Shown piece by piece: positions 55,046 through 64,000 of a stretch of DNA of 64,000 bases. Position 1 is the first letter of the stretch. Every line of letters begins with the position of its first letter. The notes under the pieces were generated by a model, which made no database searches, was not told the DNA's origin, and saw nothing but the letters and a program-made list of their open reading frames with translations. The position numbers and the translations under genes were made by a program. This DNA comes from Paenibacillus baekrokdamisoli (GTDB taxonomy: Bacteria > Bacillota > Bacilli > Paenibacillales > Paenibacillaceae). The DNA lies in assembly GCF_003945345.1 (NCBI RefSeq), contig NZ_AP019308.1:4977501-5041500 (forward strand), read 5' to 3'.

Positions 55046-55633
55046 ATGGAAATGAATTTCGTACCTATGGTTATTGAGCAAAGCAACCGCGGAGAGCGGG
55101 CTTACGACATTTACTCCCGACTGCTGAAGGATCGGATTGTATTCCTTGGAACACCGGTTAATGATATGGTCGCAAATTCCATCATCGCTCAGTTCTTGTT
55201 CCTTGCAGCCGACGATCCCGAGAAAGACATCTCGCTTTATATTAACAGTCCTGGCGGTTCGGTTTCATCTGGTCTCGCCATTTTTGATACGATGCAATTC
55301 ATTAAGCCGGATGTTTCGACAATCTGCGTAGGTATGGCAGCTTCCATGGGTGCTTTCTTACTTGCAGCAGGTGCGAAAGGCAAACGCCTCGCATTGCCCA
55401 ACAGCGAAGTGATGATTCACCAACCGCTTGGCGGCGCACAAGGGCAGGCAAGCGATATCGAAATTCGTGCTAAACATATTATCAAAACACGTGATACTTT
55501 GAATAAAATTCTGGTAGAGCGTACCGGTCAATCTCTTGAGAAAATCGAACGCGACACAGACCGTGATTATTTCATGTCTGCTGCCGAAGCCCAAGCTTAC
55601 GGGCTTGTAGATAAAGTGATTGAGAAACTGTAA
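55046..55633 (+). CDS. clpP: ATP-dependent Clp protease proteolytic subunit
   Basis: 195 residues. Catalytic triad visible: Ser in [11 protein letters not shown], His in MIHQPLGG, and Asp in the [13 protein letters not shown] region; oxyanion glycine stretch [14 protein letters not shown]. It forms the two-ring chamber used by ClpC/ClpX/ClpE to degrade SsrA-tagged and damaged proteins, so it acts downstream of the tmRNA system in this same window. GGAGGG lies 8 bases before the ATG. Confidence 0.98.
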   Translation: MEMNFVPMVIEQSNRGERAYDIYSRLLKDRIVFLGTPVNDMVANSIIAQFLFLAADDPEKDISLYINSPGGSVSSGLAIFDTMQFIKPDVSTICVGMAASMGAFLLAAGAKGKRLALPNSEVMIHQPLGGAQGQASDIEIRAKHIIKTRDTLNKILVERTGQSLEKIERDTDRDYFMSAAEAQAYGLVDKVIEKL

Positions 55634-55652
55634 ACAAGAATAAGAACCGTCC

Positions 55653-55691
55653 AAAGAGCGCCAATCCGATCATCGGATTGGCGCTCTTTTT
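55653..55691 (+). terminator. Terminator of clpP
   Basis: AAAGAGCGCCAATCCGA-TCA-TCGGATTGGCGCTCTTT plus TT, a perfect 17-bp stem, 20 bases after the stop. Confidence 0.95.
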
Positions 55692-55883
55692 CAACTCTCC
55701 TCCACATCATCGCCTAGCTTTTACCATATATTTTACATAGTGTCAAGAACAATTCAGCAAGCTGAATCGCTAAGGACGGTCTCTTCATTTCATGTTAATA
55801 TGTACTAAATGATTCCATATTCGCCGTCCCTTGGGTTGAAATTAAAAATTATTATAAATCTAAAAAAACGGAGTTGCACACGC

Positions 55884-56201
55884 ATGAAACTATCGAATCC
55901 ATTCGCAAGCGTGCGAAATTTCATTCGGTCCAGTGAACCCGGTACGGTATACACTTCATACGCGCCAACGTACGAATCATCATACAAGCAGCCAATGACT
56001 GCTTCTGACTCTAATAATTTGTTCCTACCCATGCAAGACAAGTCACTCCTACTGCGTCCCCTTAGCGATACTCATTTAGTTGAAGTATACAATGAGGCGG
56101 TTGCCATGCGACTTTCCGAAGAATTCATTTTGCTTATTAAGCAAGCCATTCAGCAGCGTGGTCTTTCCACTAACGACAATCAATCACCTCTCGCACAATA
56201 A
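55884..56201 (+). CDS. Sda-like sporulation checkpoint protein with N-terminal extension
   Basis: About 105 residues. The C-terminal 45 (LRPLSDTHLVEVYNEAVAMR then LSEEFILLIKQAIQQRGL) match the helical hairpin of Sda, which in Bacillus is 46 residues and blocks the KinA sporulation kinase when DNA replication is disturbed. Here 50 to 60 residues of uncertain role precede it (MKLSNPFASVRNFIRSSEPG and a Tyr/Ser-rich part). GGAG lies 10 bases before the ATG at 55884. An internal ATG at about 56029 would give a normal-size Sda but lacks a ribosome site. Confidence 0.72.
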   Translation: MKLSNPFASVRNFIRSSEPGTVYTSYAPTYESSYKQPMTASDSNNLFLPMQDKSLLLRPLSDTHLVEVYNEAVAMRLSEEFILLIKQAIQQRGLSTNDNQSPLAQ

Positions 56202-56212
56202 TAGCGGTAAGG

Positions 56213-56256
56213 AAAAAGGCATCCATTCCTCCTACTCAGGAGAATGGATGCCTTTT
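56213..56256. terminator. Bidirectional terminator between the sda-like and SIMPL genes
   Basis: AAAAAGGCATCCATTC and GAATGGATGCCTTTT, a 15-bp stem with A/T tracts on both sides, serving two convergent genes. Confidence 0.92.
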
Positions 56257-56262
56257 GTATTT

Positions 56263-57045
56263 TTATTGCATTTCGTACACAACCGTGATATCCGTTGACA
56301 ATGTTATTTGTCCTGTCTCCACTGATGTATCCATGCCACCTGATTTATCAGGAGCAGCAGCTAAATTCCTCTGATTAAAGATCGGTGTGCTGCTGACACC
56401 ATTTTGTGAAATCGTGATGACATCCTTCAATTGCTTTCCTGCAGCTTTAGCTAGTGCTTGCGCCTTAGCTTTTGCATTGGCCATAGCCTTATCCAGTGTT
56501 TGAAGCTCGTATTCATCCTGTTTCTCGGTATCAAATTGCACGCCATCTATCCGATTAGCACCTGACACTGATAGAGCATCAAGTAATTTGCCGATTCCGT
56601 CCAGATCACGTGTTTTAATCTGTAAGCTGTGTGTAGCTAGATAACCCTTTACTTTGCTTGTTCCATCCGTGTTATTGTACGTGTATTCCGGCTGTACATA
56701 GAAGCCTACTGTTTGCACATCCTTAGATGCCATCTTATAAGTATCAAAGAGAAGCTTCTTAATGCCTGCGAATTCGACAGCATTCTTGGATTGCGCTTCT
56801 TTAGCCGTAAGTGCACGAGTCTCAACAGCTACATTCACAATAGCTACATCTGGTGCAGCCTGCAGCTCACCTTTACCATTAACGGTGATGGTTGATTTTT
56901 GCTGCACATTACTTTCCCCCAATGCATAAACAGCATTCTTCCCACTTCCACCGACACCCGTCAAAGCACCCACGCCAATGGCAATTGCAAGTGCTGGCAC
57001 AACAATTAACAAGTTACGACGACGTTCTATCCAACTTTTACTCAT
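56263..57045 (-). CDS. SIMPL-domain (DUF541) secreted protein
   Basis: About 260 residues from the ATG at 57045 (AAGGGAG 8 bases upstream; frames to 57141 lack this). Membrane anchor or signal (RRNLLIVVPALAIAIGVGAL), then the SIMPL fold: ITVNGKGELQAAPDVAIVNV, TVGFYVQPEYTYNN, HSLQIKTRDLDGIGKLLDAL, KAKAQALAKAAGKQL, and the final STDITVVYEMQ strand. The function of the family is not settled; it is often surface or periplasmic. Confidence 0.9.
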   Translation of the reverse strand: MSKSWIERRRNLLIVVPALAIAIGVGALTGVGGSGKNAVYALGESNVQQKSTITVNGKGELQAAPDVAIVNVAVETRALTAKEAQSKNAVEFAGIKKLLFDTYKMASKDVQTVGFYVQPEYTYNNTDGTSKVKGYLATHSLQIKTRDLDGIGKLLDALSVSGANRIDGVQFDTEKQDEYELQTLDKAMANAKAKAQALAKAAGKQLKDVITISQNGVSSTPIFNQRNLAAAPDKSGGMDTSVETGQITLSTDITVVYEMQ

Positions 57046-57127
57046 AGTCTCAACTCCCTTATGTTCTTGTCTACTATAACGTACCAGTTGCTGTAATTGT
57101 TGCATGTTAGTATAGGTCCTGAAAAAA

Positions 57128-57147
57128 GAAAAAACTCCCAACGGGAG
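57128..57147 (-). terminator. Terminator after the HPr-like gene
   Basis: Minus strand CTCCC-GTT-GGGAG followed by TTTTTT, about 40 bases after the stop at 57188. Confidence 0.8.
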
Positions 57148-57187
57148 CTTCTCTAAATAGGTAACCAGTTAGCGGATATTCTTCCTG

Positions 57188-57457
57188 TTATTGGTTTTCC
57201 AATTCTTCCTTGCTGACCAAATTGACTAAAGCGGTTACAGCTTGGTCGGCATCCGAACCTTCCGCACTGATCGTCACCTCTGTACCTGAACTAATGGCTA
57301 AGCTCATAATGCCCATAATCGATTTTGCATTTACTTTTTTATCGTCTTTCTCGACGAACACTTCGGAAGAAAACTTATTTGCTTCCTGAACAAAAAGTGC
57401 GGCCGGTCTTGCATGGAGACCCGTTTTCAGTCGAACGACAACCGGATGCCTAGTCAT
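57188..57457 (-). CDS. HPr-family phosphocarrier at the crh position
   Basis: 89 residues. TGLHARPAALFVQEAN places His at position 15, and the regulatory serine is at 46 in AKSIMGIMSL. In Bacillus the gene at this site, after whiA, is crh, whose His15 is replaced by Gln so it acts only in catabolite control through Ser46. This protein keeps His15, so it may be a PTS phosphocarrier, a Crh-like regulator, or both. No ptsI gene follows. Confidence 0.9.
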   Translation of the reverse strand: MTRHPVVVRLKTGLHARPAALFVQEANKFSSEVFVEKDDKKVNAKSIMGIMSLAISSGTEVTISAEGSDADQAVTALVNLVSKEELENQ

Positions 57458-57561
57458 GGAAACCTTACCCCCTATAGGAAATTCAATCGTACGATTGACA
57501 GTACAAACTTTATTTTATTCCACTATTATACCACTTTTGTGAGAACTGCACTAGCCTTATG

Positions 57562-58491
57562 CTAACCGTTCCTCAACTTTTCCGCAAGTTGATCAATTTT
57601 TCTTAGCCGATGGTTGACCCCAGACTTGCTAACTTTACCCTTTAGCATCTCACCGACCTCAGTCAAATTCAGATCCGGATTCAAAAGTCGCACCTCTGCG
57701 ACTTCTCGCAAACGGTCTGGAAGCGTCTCAAGGCCCACTTCGCGCTGAAGCAGTTTTATATTATCGATTTGGCGGACAGCGGCTCCAATCGTCTTATTCA
57801 GATTAGCCGTCTCACAGTTTACGATCCGGTTGACGGAATTCCGCATATCGCGCATGATTCGAACATCTTCAAATTTAAACAAAGCCTGATGGGCGCCAAT
57901 GATACTTAAGAGCTCGATGATCTTCTCGCCCTCTTTCATGTAGAAGATAAAGCCTTTCTTCCTCTCAATGCAGCGGGCGTTCAGGTCGAAGCGATTGGCG
58001 AGATCCACAAGGGATTTGCAGTGCTCTTCGTACATCGTCGATATCTCCAAATGATAAGAGGAGCCTTCTGGATTATTAACAGAGCCGCCTGCCAAGAAGG
58101 CGCCGCGCAAATAGGAACGTTTGCAGCATGGCTTGCGGATCATATCTTTATCAATGCCCTGATTAAACATAAATCCTTCCGATACAATTCTAAGCTCGCT
58201 CAATATTTCCTGCACTTTGGCTGGAATGCGCACAATATAGACATTGTTTTTTTTAAGCCGCATTTTTTTACGAACGAGCAGCTCCGTATGCACATCGAAC
58301 TGCTTCTTCAGAAGCGTGTAGATTCTCCGAGCAATCGCGGCATTTTCGGTAGAGATATCGAGAATGATTTTGCGGCTGGACACCGAAACAGAACCGTTCA
58401 TTCGAATAAGGGCAGACAATTCTGCTTTTTCACAGCATACGTCCGCTTCAATGAGCGTCAATTCCTTTTTCGTTTGTCCCGCAAAAGACAT
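57562..58491 (-). CDS. whiA: DNA-binding protein WhiA
   Basis: 309 residues. LAGLIDADG-like N-terminal fold ([20 protein letters not shown]) and a C-terminal helix-turn-helix ([20 protein letters not shown] in essence, then [12 protein letters not shown]). In Gram-positive bacteria WhiA is tied to cell division and sporulation; in Bacillus it affects FtsZ ring formation. It lies directly downstream of yvcK, in the conserved rapZ-yvcK-whiA order. Confidence 0.97.
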   Translation of the reverse strand: MSFAGQTKKELTLIEADVCCEKAELSALIRMNGSVSVSSRKIILDISTENAAIARRIYTLLKKQFDVHTELLVRKKMRLKKNNVYIVRIPAKVQEILSELRIVSEGFMFNQGIDKDMIRKPCCKRSYLRGAFLAGGSVNNPEGSSYHLEISTMYEEHCKSLVDLANRFDLNARCIERKKGFIFYMKEGEKIIELLSIIGAHQALFKFEDVRIMRDMRNSVNRIVNCETANLNKTIGAAVRQIDNIKLLQREVGLETLPDRLREVAEVRLLNPDLNLTEVGEMLKGKVSKSGVNHRLRKIDQLAEKLRNG

Positions 58492-58497
58492 TTACCC

Positions 58498-59484
58498 TCA
58501 CCTCTTTCGTTCCATCCAGCTTTCTACAAGCTGATAAATATGATGGCTTAATCTCATGGCGTCGTGACGCAGAAACGTCCTAAACAGAACAAGTCGATCT
58601 GCTATTACTTTGTATCCGCGCCGAGTCACTTCGTCCAAATCCAAATGAACCGCTTTGGCACCGAGCTCAGCGTATTTCAATTGAACCTGAGGTGGAATTT
58701 CACCATCATTTACTATAACATAATCAAACAAGTGATGACCAATATGGTCATGAACCGCCGCAAGATGATCGCTAACGCTATAATTATCCGTTTCACCTGG
58801 CTGCGTCATCACGTTGCACACGAACATCTTAACCGCACTGGAATCGACAATACTCTGTGCAAGTTTCGGAACAAGTAGATTGGGAATAATACTCGTATAT
58901 AAACTACCCGGTCCAATGAGAATAGCATCCGCTTCTTGGATCGCTTGAACGGCCTCATCTAGAGGCTCCACATCTGCGGGCTCAATAAATATACGCTTTA
59001 TAGGCTGACCGGCCTTCGGAATATTGGATTCTCCTGAAACAATAGTCCCATCCATCATTTCTGCATGAAGGTTAATCGCCTGACCGGCTGCAGGTAGAAC
59101 TCTCCCACGAACAGCCAGAACACGGCTTAACATCCTCACGCCTGAAACAAAGTCACCGGATATATCCGTCATGGCTGCAAGCATAAGATTACCCAAACTA
59201 TGCCCCGCGAGTCCAGTACCCGCGTTGAAACGATACTGCAGCATATCCGATAACAGAGGCTCCACATCTGCAAGTGCAATCAAGACGTTACGAATATCAC
59301 CTGGAGGCGGCATCTGAAGCTCGTTACGAAGAATACCGGAACTTCCACCATCATCCGCAACCGTTACAATTGCTGTAATATCAAGCGGTTTTTCCTTCAG
59401 TCCGCGCAGCATAACGGACAACCCTGTACCGCCGCCAATTACGACGATACGAGGCTGCTGCTCACTTCTCCGTTGTTCGCTCAT
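58498..59484 (-). CDS. yvcK: YvcK/CofD-like gluconeogenesis factor
   Basis: 328 residues. IVVIGGGTGLSVMLRGLKEK at the N-terminus (Rossmann-like) and DDGGSSGILRNELQMPPPGD; GPGSLYTSIIPNLL. In Bacillus, YvcK (GlmR) binds UDP-GlcNAc and is needed for gluconeogenic growth and cell shape. It sits between rapZ and whiA with short gaps (9 and 6 bases), so it is co-transcribed. Confidence 0.97.
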   Translation of the reverse strand: MSEQRRSEQQPRIVVIGGGTGLSVMLRGLKEKPLDITAIVTVADDGGSSGILRNELQMPPPGDIRNVLIALADVEPLLSDMLQYRFNAGTGLAGHSLGNLMLAAMTDISGDFVSGVRMLSRVLAVRGRVLPAAGQAINLHAEMMDGTIVSGESNIPKAGQPIKRIFIEPADVEPLDEAVQAIQEADAILIGPGSLYTSIIPNLLVPKLAQSIVDSSAVKMFVCNVMTQPGETDNYSVSDHLAAVHDHIGHHLFDYVIVNDGEIPPQVQLKYAELGAKAVHLDLDEVTRRGYKVIADRLVLFRTFLRHDAMRLSHHIYQLVESWMERKR

Positions 59485-59493
59485 CAGCTAACC

Positions 59494-60381
59494 TCAATTC
59501 CGATCGCGATCAGAATCGCGATGACTCACTCGAACGAACTCTGTATCACTGCTGCCAAGCATCCGGCCCAGATATTCAGCAATCGCGACCGATCGGTGCT
59601 TACCACCTGTACAGCCAATGCCGATTACCACTTGGCTTTTTCCCTCTTTCCGATAAAGAGGAATAAGGAATTGCAGCATATCAAGCAGCTTTGAGAGGAA
59701 GGTTTGCGTTTCTGGCCATTTCATTACATAATCATAGACATCTGGATCTTGGCCCGTATTTGGGCGCAAGTGGTCTATATAATGTGGATTTGGAAGAAAA
59801 CGAACATCATAGATCAAATCTGCATCAATAGGAATCCCATATTTGAAGCCAAATGAAGTCACATTTACAGAAATCGTACTCAAATCGGTGTTGGTGAAAC
59901 GAGACATGATACGTTCTTTAAGCTGACCTGGTTTGAGGCTGCTCGTATCAATAACCTGCGTAGCCCAGCCCTTCAAGTCCTCCAGCATACGTCGCTCCAG
60001 CCTAATGCCCTCAAGCGGAAGTCCCTCGGGTGCAAGTGGATGACGACGTCTGCTTTCTTTATAACGCTGAACGAGTACACTATCAGTTGCATCCAAAAAG
60101 AGAATTTCATAGCCGATCGTATAGTGATCCTTCATATAATTAAGAGACTCCGACAGCGCAGTAAAGAACTCACGTCCTCTGAGATCAATCACTAGCGCTA
60201 CTTTACCGATCTTACCGTTCGATTGCTCGATGAGCTCAGCAAACTTCGGAATAAGAACCGGTGGCAAATTATCGACGCAGAAAAAACCGAAATCCTCTAA
60301 GCTTTGCACTGCAATCGTTTTACCCGCACCGGACATCCCCGTGATGATGACCAGCTTTGCCATTGCTGTTCCCGCATCCAT
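59494..60381 (-). CDS. rapZ: RNase adapter RapZ (P-loop nucleotide-binding protein)
   Basis: 295 residues. Walker [17 protein letters not shown], Walker B-like region VDLRGREFF, and the C-terminal [18 protein letters not shown]. RapZ binds nucleotides; in E. coli it guides RNase E to the GlmZ RNA, whereas the Bacillus form (YvcJ) affects competence. The codons before the first Walker residues fit a start at 60381 (TTG/ATG region), and the ATG giving MAKLVIITG at about 60363 is a good alternative. Confidence 0.96.
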   Translation of the reverse strand: MDAGTAMAKLVIITGMSGAGKTIAVQSLEDFGFFCVDNLPPVLIPKFAELIEQSNGKIGKVALVIDLRGREFFTALSESLNYMKDHYTIGYEILFLDATDSVLVQRYKESRRRHPLAPEGLPLEGIRLERRMLEDLKGWATQVIDTSSLKPGQLKERIMSRFTNTDLSTISVNVTSFGFKYGIPIDADLIYDVRFLPNPHYIDHLRPNTGQDPDVYDYVMKWPETQTFLSKLLDMLQFLIPLYRKEGKSQVVIGIGCTGGKHRSVAIAEYLGRMLGSSDTEFVRVSHRDSDRDRN

Positions 60382-60512
60382 CGCTTACCCTCCTTACCGA
60401 CTGTAACCGCATAATCATGCGCTTCGGTTCTTATTAAACATGTCCCCGTAATCACAGAACTATCCGCACCCGGTTATCAGTAACAATCCAAGCTAAAAGC
60501 TATAAAAACCAA

Positions 60513-61463
60513 TTATGAACGAATAATTAGGCCGGCTGCACCGACAATACCTGCGTTATTGCCAAGAATAGCGGGCACAATTTCGACGCCTTCTTGCGCA
60601 ATTTCAGGAGTCATCTTTTGGAATACTTCACGAATCTGCTCGAACAGAAACTCACCAGCCTTGGAGACACCGCCGCCGATAATAAACCGTTGTGGATTCA
60701 ATACAACAGCTACTGCAGCTAATGATTTACCTAGGTAAAAGGCTGCACGATTGACGATACGAATAGCAACTTCGTCGCCAGCTTTGGCTGCATCGAAGAC
60801 TTCCTTCGCCATAATATTCGGCTCAAATGATAAGGATGTGCGATCACCGCGCTCTACTGCATCTTTTGCCATTCGGATGATGCCCGTTGCAGAAGAGACA
60901 GTTTCCAAACATCCCATTTTGCCACAACCACATTGGATGGCTTCGAGATCAGGTACGATCGACATATGTCCAAGCTCGCCTGCCATACCGCGTGATCCTT
61001 CAACAATCCTGCCATTTATAATTACACCGCCGCCTACTCCGGTACCTAGTGTATAGCATACACAGTCTGCAATACCACGACCTGCGCCTGCCCACGCTTC
61101 ACCAAGTGCTGCGACGTTTGCATCATTATTGACGAGAACTTTCCTTCCCAGCTTTTCTTCCAAAATCGTTTTTAAAGGTACGTTGCGAAAATGTAAATTA
61201 GGTGAGAATTTCACGATTCCTTGAGCCATATCAATGAATCCCGCGATTCCAACACCAACACCTTCAACCTGCTCCCACTCAAAGGAGGATTGTTCCACGA
61301 TCAGTTTTGCATAATCCGCTATATTTTGACATACCGCATCTGAACCATGTTCAACACCCGTCGGTCCTTCATACGTATGCAGCAATTCACCTTCGATGCT
61401 ACAAATACCTACTTTAATTGCCGTACCGCCGATATCAACACCAATAACGATCTTCTCTGACAT
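60513..61463 (-). CDS. glcK: ROK-family glucokinase
   Basis: About 316 residues from the ATG at 61463 (GAGGTGG upstream). ATP motif GVDIGGTAIKVGI, sugar site NVAALGEAWAGAG and LGTGVGGGVIING, the ROK signature ELGHMSIVPD, and the zinc motif CGCGKMGCLE. It phosphorylates glucose to glucose 6-phosphate, feeding the glycolytic operon in the window. There is no helix-turn-helix, unlike the ROK regulator at 5525. Confidence 0.95.
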   Translation of the reverse strand: MSEKIVIGVDIGGTAIKVGICSIEGELLHTYEGPTGVEHGSDAVCQNIADYAKLIVEQSSFEWEQVEGVGVGIAGFIDMAQGIVKFSPNLHFRNVPLKTILEEKLGRKVLVNNDANVAALGEAWAGAGRGIADCVCYTLGTGVGGGVIINGRIVEGSRGMAGELGHMSIVPDLEAIQCGCGKMGCLETVSSATGIIRMAKDAVERGDRTSLSFEPNIMAKEVFDAAKAGDEVAIRIVNRAAFYLGKSLAAVAVVLNPQRFIIGGGVSKAGEFLFEQIREVFQKMTPEIAQEGVEIVPAILGNNAGIVGAAGLIIRS

Positions 61464-61648
61464 GAATGGGCCACCTCGTAATATGAAATTGGGGTGTTTC
61501 TGTTCCAACTATAAGCGAACGCTTCTAACTGGTCAAGGGAATAGAGACTTGCTGAACCTAGCTGCGCGTCCTTTATTTCCCCTAGTAATTACTCACTTTA
61601 TGAATGCTATTACTAGCATAATCGTATTGTTATGGACTGACGCGAAGC

Positions 61649-61676
61649 GACGCTGCCCAGTACTCTGGACAGCGTC
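61649..61676 (-). terminator. Hairpin between trxB and glcK
   Basis: GACGCTGCCCAG and CTGGACAGCGTC arms (one mismatch) around TACT, 37 bases after the trxB stop. No strong T-run, so weak. The rest of the 250-base gap holds no gene I can support. Confidence 0.45.
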
Positions 61677-61712
61677 ACCACTTGTCAATTACCTTAATCA
61701 CTCTGCTTGCTG

Positions 61713-62660
61713 TTATAAAGTTTGACTCCAGTCATGAGTGGGATGACCTTCAATAAATTTCTCACAATCAAGGGCAGCCATACAACCACTGCCTGCTGCT
61801 GTAATGGCTTGACGATATTTATGATCCTGCACGTCTCCACAGGCAAATATACCTTCAATGTTCGTTTCCGAAGTTCCTGGCTTCACGATCAAGTAACCCG
61901 TTTCATCCGTTTCTAGTTGTCCGCCCAGGAATTTGGTATTCGGTGTATGACCGATCGCTACGAAAATTCCGTTCGTTTCGATGACTTCTTCTAGGCCTGT
62001 CTCGTTATTACGAACTTTAAGCCCAGTAACGCCGAGCGGACCCGCTACCACTTCAAGCGGTGTACGGCCAAGCGCCCAAGAGATTTTGCTATTCTCGCGC
62101 GCACGATCCTGCATAATTTTTGAAGCGCGCATCTCATCTCGACGATGAACAAGAACGACTTCGGAAGCAAAACGAGTAAGGAAGCTCGCTTCCTCCATAG
62201 CAGAGTCTCCTCCACCAACAACGATGATTTTTTTACCACGGAAGAAGAAACCATCACATGTTGCACATGTACTTACGCCACGTCCGATATTCTCACGTTC
62301 ATTATCAATACCCAGATATTTGGCTGAAGCCCCAGTTGAGATAATAAGCGATTCAGCTTGCAGCTCACCTTGTCCTTCTACCTGTAGTGTAAAGGGACGT
62401 TTAGAGGTATCAACTGAATTTACCCAGCCTGTGCGGAACTCAGCGCCAAAGCGTTCTGCTTGTTTGCGCATATTAGCCATTAAATCAGGTCCCATAATGC
62501 CCTCTGGAAAACCTGGGAAGTTCTCAACTTCCGTCGTTGTTGTAAGCTGTCCACCTGGCTCTGGACCTTCGATAACAAGTGGGTTCATGTTCGCACGAGC
62601 TAAGTAAATGGCAGCTGTTAAGCCGGCAGGACCTGTTCCAATAATAATCGTTTTGTACAT
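61713..62660 (-). CDS. trxB: Thioredoxin-disulfide reductase
   Basis: 315 residues from the ATG at 62660 (AAAGGAG upstream; the longer reading to 62693 overlaps the neighbour). FAD motif IIGTGPAGLTAAIYLARA, redox-active CATCDGFFF, NADPH motif VVGGGDSAMEEASFL, and GIFACGDVQDH near the end. It reduces thioredoxin with NADPH. It follows the TPR gene after 33 bases, as with yvcD-trxB in Bacillus. Confidence 0.97.
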   Translation of the reverse strand: MYKTIIIGTGPAGLTAAIYLARANMNPLVIEGPEPGGQLTTTTEVENFPGFPEGIMGPDLMANMRKQAERFGAEFRTGWVNSVDTSKRPFTLQVEGQGELQAESLIISTGASAKYLGIDNERENIGRGVSTCATCDGFFFRGKKIIVVGGGDSAMEEASFLTRFASEVVLVHRRDEMRASKIMQDRARENSKISWALGRTPLEVVAGPLGVTGLKVRNNETGLEEVIETNGIFVAIGHTPNTKFLGGQLETDETGYLIVKPGTSETNIEGIFACGDVQDHKYRQAITAAGSGCMAALDCEKFIEGHPTHDWSQTL

Positions 62661-62693
62661 AATCGTTAGCTCCTTTACAGTACGTTTTCCCAC

Positions 62694-64000
62694 TTACTCA
62701 CGATGATCCGCAAGCGCCGGGAAAATCATTTTCATTTTTTCTTTAATTCCACATATCTCGTCAATACGTTTTGCGCATTTACTCACCGTTGCGATCGAAG
62801 TCCCATAACGCACGGCTACTTCATGATACGATATAGCGCGTCTATGCATTTTGGCAGTCAAATATTCGAGAGCAGCCGCCCAGCCTTCCACTTTGCCAAG
62901 CTTCGGAGCATCCGGGTAGATCCGCGATAGAAACTCAATCCAAAGTGTTAGTAGATCATGCTGCTGCACCAAATCGTAATGCTTATTCATTCGAACTAGC
63001 GCAGCTTCAAGGACGGCCTGCCACTTATCTTCCCATACCGGCAGCCGGGATGGCATGCGGCTATGTTCGATAATGGTTTCTTTTCCTTCCAGAATCGCCT
63101 TCAACGACTCATGAACACCGATAGAGCGAAGAACAAAGATGGCGATTCTCTTCAGATAATCATCCTCTTGCGGCTCTACGATAAACTCACGAAGCGCATC
63201 CTTTACTTCATTATCTGCAATCAAGCCAAGTGCCTGAATTACCTGCAGCTTCGTATGGCGATCTCCGTGACGAAGTGCCCAGAAGAAGGAAGAACGAACA
63301 AGTGGATCCCGTTTCATATGATCCGGCAGTGCATCCGTGGACTTCTCCCACAATTTGAACTGTTCCTCAAACGGAAGGTGGTAATGGTAGCTGGTCGGTG
63401 CAGGATTATTCCCACTGCGCATAAGCTCCAGCTGTTCCAAATAATAACCGGGAACATTAGATCCGGAATCCATCTTATTGGTCTGCTGCCACATCCGCTG
63501 TGCCTCATCATATCTGCCTATATTACAAGCCGCGACCGCTGTATAGTGATACAGACAAGGGTCATCTCGCAAAGTGCTATCTTTAAGCAAACGAACGAAG
63601 TGACGATGAGCCTCACCATGTTCCCCTAGAATTCCCATAGTCGTAGCTAATTTAAACACATGCTCCTGATGAAAAGGAACAGTCTTCGCAAGCAAAGCAA
63701 CAAGAGGCTCCAATTGTTCTTTATCCCCGGAATGCTGATAAAAAATGGCCAAATTGCACAAGGCATGCAGATTCCCTGCTTCAATATCCAGTACTTCATA
63801 AATCGCGGTCATCGCTTTATCGAACATACCCATGTAGTAATAGGCCAAGGCCAGATTATTGCGAGCTGCAAGAAATTCACCGTTCTTCTCAACGATACTC
63901 TCTAACAGTCTCACCGCTTCTACGAACTTACCTTCTTCAAGCAAGCTACGAGCTTGATCATGCTCGAAGAATCCCTGTCTTGCCTTGATAAAAGCAAGCT
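62694..64000 (-). CDS. TPR-repeat protein with C-terminal helix-turn-helix (YvcD-like), cut by window end
   Basis: At least 430 residues are open to the right edge without a start, so the gene begins beyond 64000 (the minus strand runs on as FIKARQGFFEHDQARSLLEE). TPR-like helices (NNLALAYYYMGMFDKAMTAI, AACNIGRYDEAQRMW) are followed by HEAT-like helices and a C-terminal helix-turn-helix (ISYHEVAVRYGTSIATVSKC). It lies upstream of trxB, like yvcD of Bacillus. Function unknown; a regulatory or scaffold role is possible. Confidence 0.85.
   Translation of the reverse strand, partial: LAFIKARQGFFEHDQARSLLEEGKFVEAVRLLESIVEKNGEFLAARNNLALAYYYMGMFDKAMTAIYEVLDIEAGNLHALCNLAIFYQHSGDKEQLEPLVALLAKTVPFHQEHVFKLATTMGILGEHGEAHRHFVRLLKDSTLRDDPCLYHYTAVAACNIGRYDEAQRMWQQTNKMDSGSNVPGYYLEQLELMRSGNNPAPTSYHYHLPFEEQFKLWEKSTDALPDHMKRDPLVRSSFFWALRHGDRHTKLQVIQALGLIADNEVKDALREFIVEPQEDDYLKRIAIFVLRSIGVHESLKAILEGKETIIEHSRMPSRLPVWEDKWQAVLEAALVRMNKHYDLVQQHDLLTLWIEFLSRIYPDAPKLGKVEGWAAALEYLTAKMHRRAISYHEVAVRYGTSIATVSKCAKRIDEICGIKEKMKMIFPALADHRE

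Overview
The window looks like chromosomal DNA from a member of the Paenibacillaceae (Paenibacillus or a close relative). The reasons are the low-GC Gram-positive gene order cggR-gapA-pgk-tpiA-gpmI-eno ... secG-rnr-smpB-ssrA, the neighbouring clpP and whiA/yvcK/rapZ/trxB blocks, SLH-domain surface proteins, a CtsR box, a CggR operator, an Sda-like checkpoint protein and a tmRNA tag ending in YALAA. Almost everything is transcribed from the minus strand.

Layout. 1-6.8 kb: a carbohydrate ABC importer operon (GDSL esterase cut by the window edge, two permeases, binding lipoprotein, glycoside-hydrolase-like lipoprotein) with a ROK repressor and shared AT-rich operator candidates. 6.9-9.4 kb: a TetR regulator and a short-chain dehydrogenase/alpha-beta hydrolase fusion that share a palindromic operator. 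9.5-14.5 kb: a second, ribose-type sugar importer with an FGGY kinase. 15-17.6 kb: hflX with a strong candidate attenuator in its leader, and a DUF899 protein. 17.6-30.5 kb: surface and signalling genes (a PHP-type SLH protein, SRPBCC, a two-component pair with a hybrid double-kinase sensor and a SARP-like regulator, and an RCC1-SLH protein split by a frameshift). 30.5-33.9 kb: chemoreceptor, VOC protein, GDSL esterase.

33.9-40.5 kb is accessory. A complete retron candidate is present (PRTase-like protein, winged-helix protein, msr-msd candidate RNA, reverse transcriptase). It lies between two near-identical direct repeats. Next to it is an unusual methyltransferase module (hsdM, half-size hsdS, DUF3800) with no hsdR. 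It ends at ssrA (tmRNA).

41-64 kb is core: trans-translation (ssrA, smpB, rnr), secG, the glycolytic operon under CggR, tRNA-Arg, clpP under CtsR, an Sda-like protein, a SIMPL-domain protein, HPr/Crh-whiA-yvcK-rapZ, glucokinase, trxB and a TPR protein cut by the right edge.

The most striking non-coding feature is a family of about eleven intergenic elements that all read the same way. On the minus strand each resembles the tmRNA 3' end (CGCCTCCACCA) followed by its terminator hairpin. They lie between many of the genes and bound the retron and methylase cassettes, which suggests a repeat family derived from, or targeted to, the ssrA 3' end.
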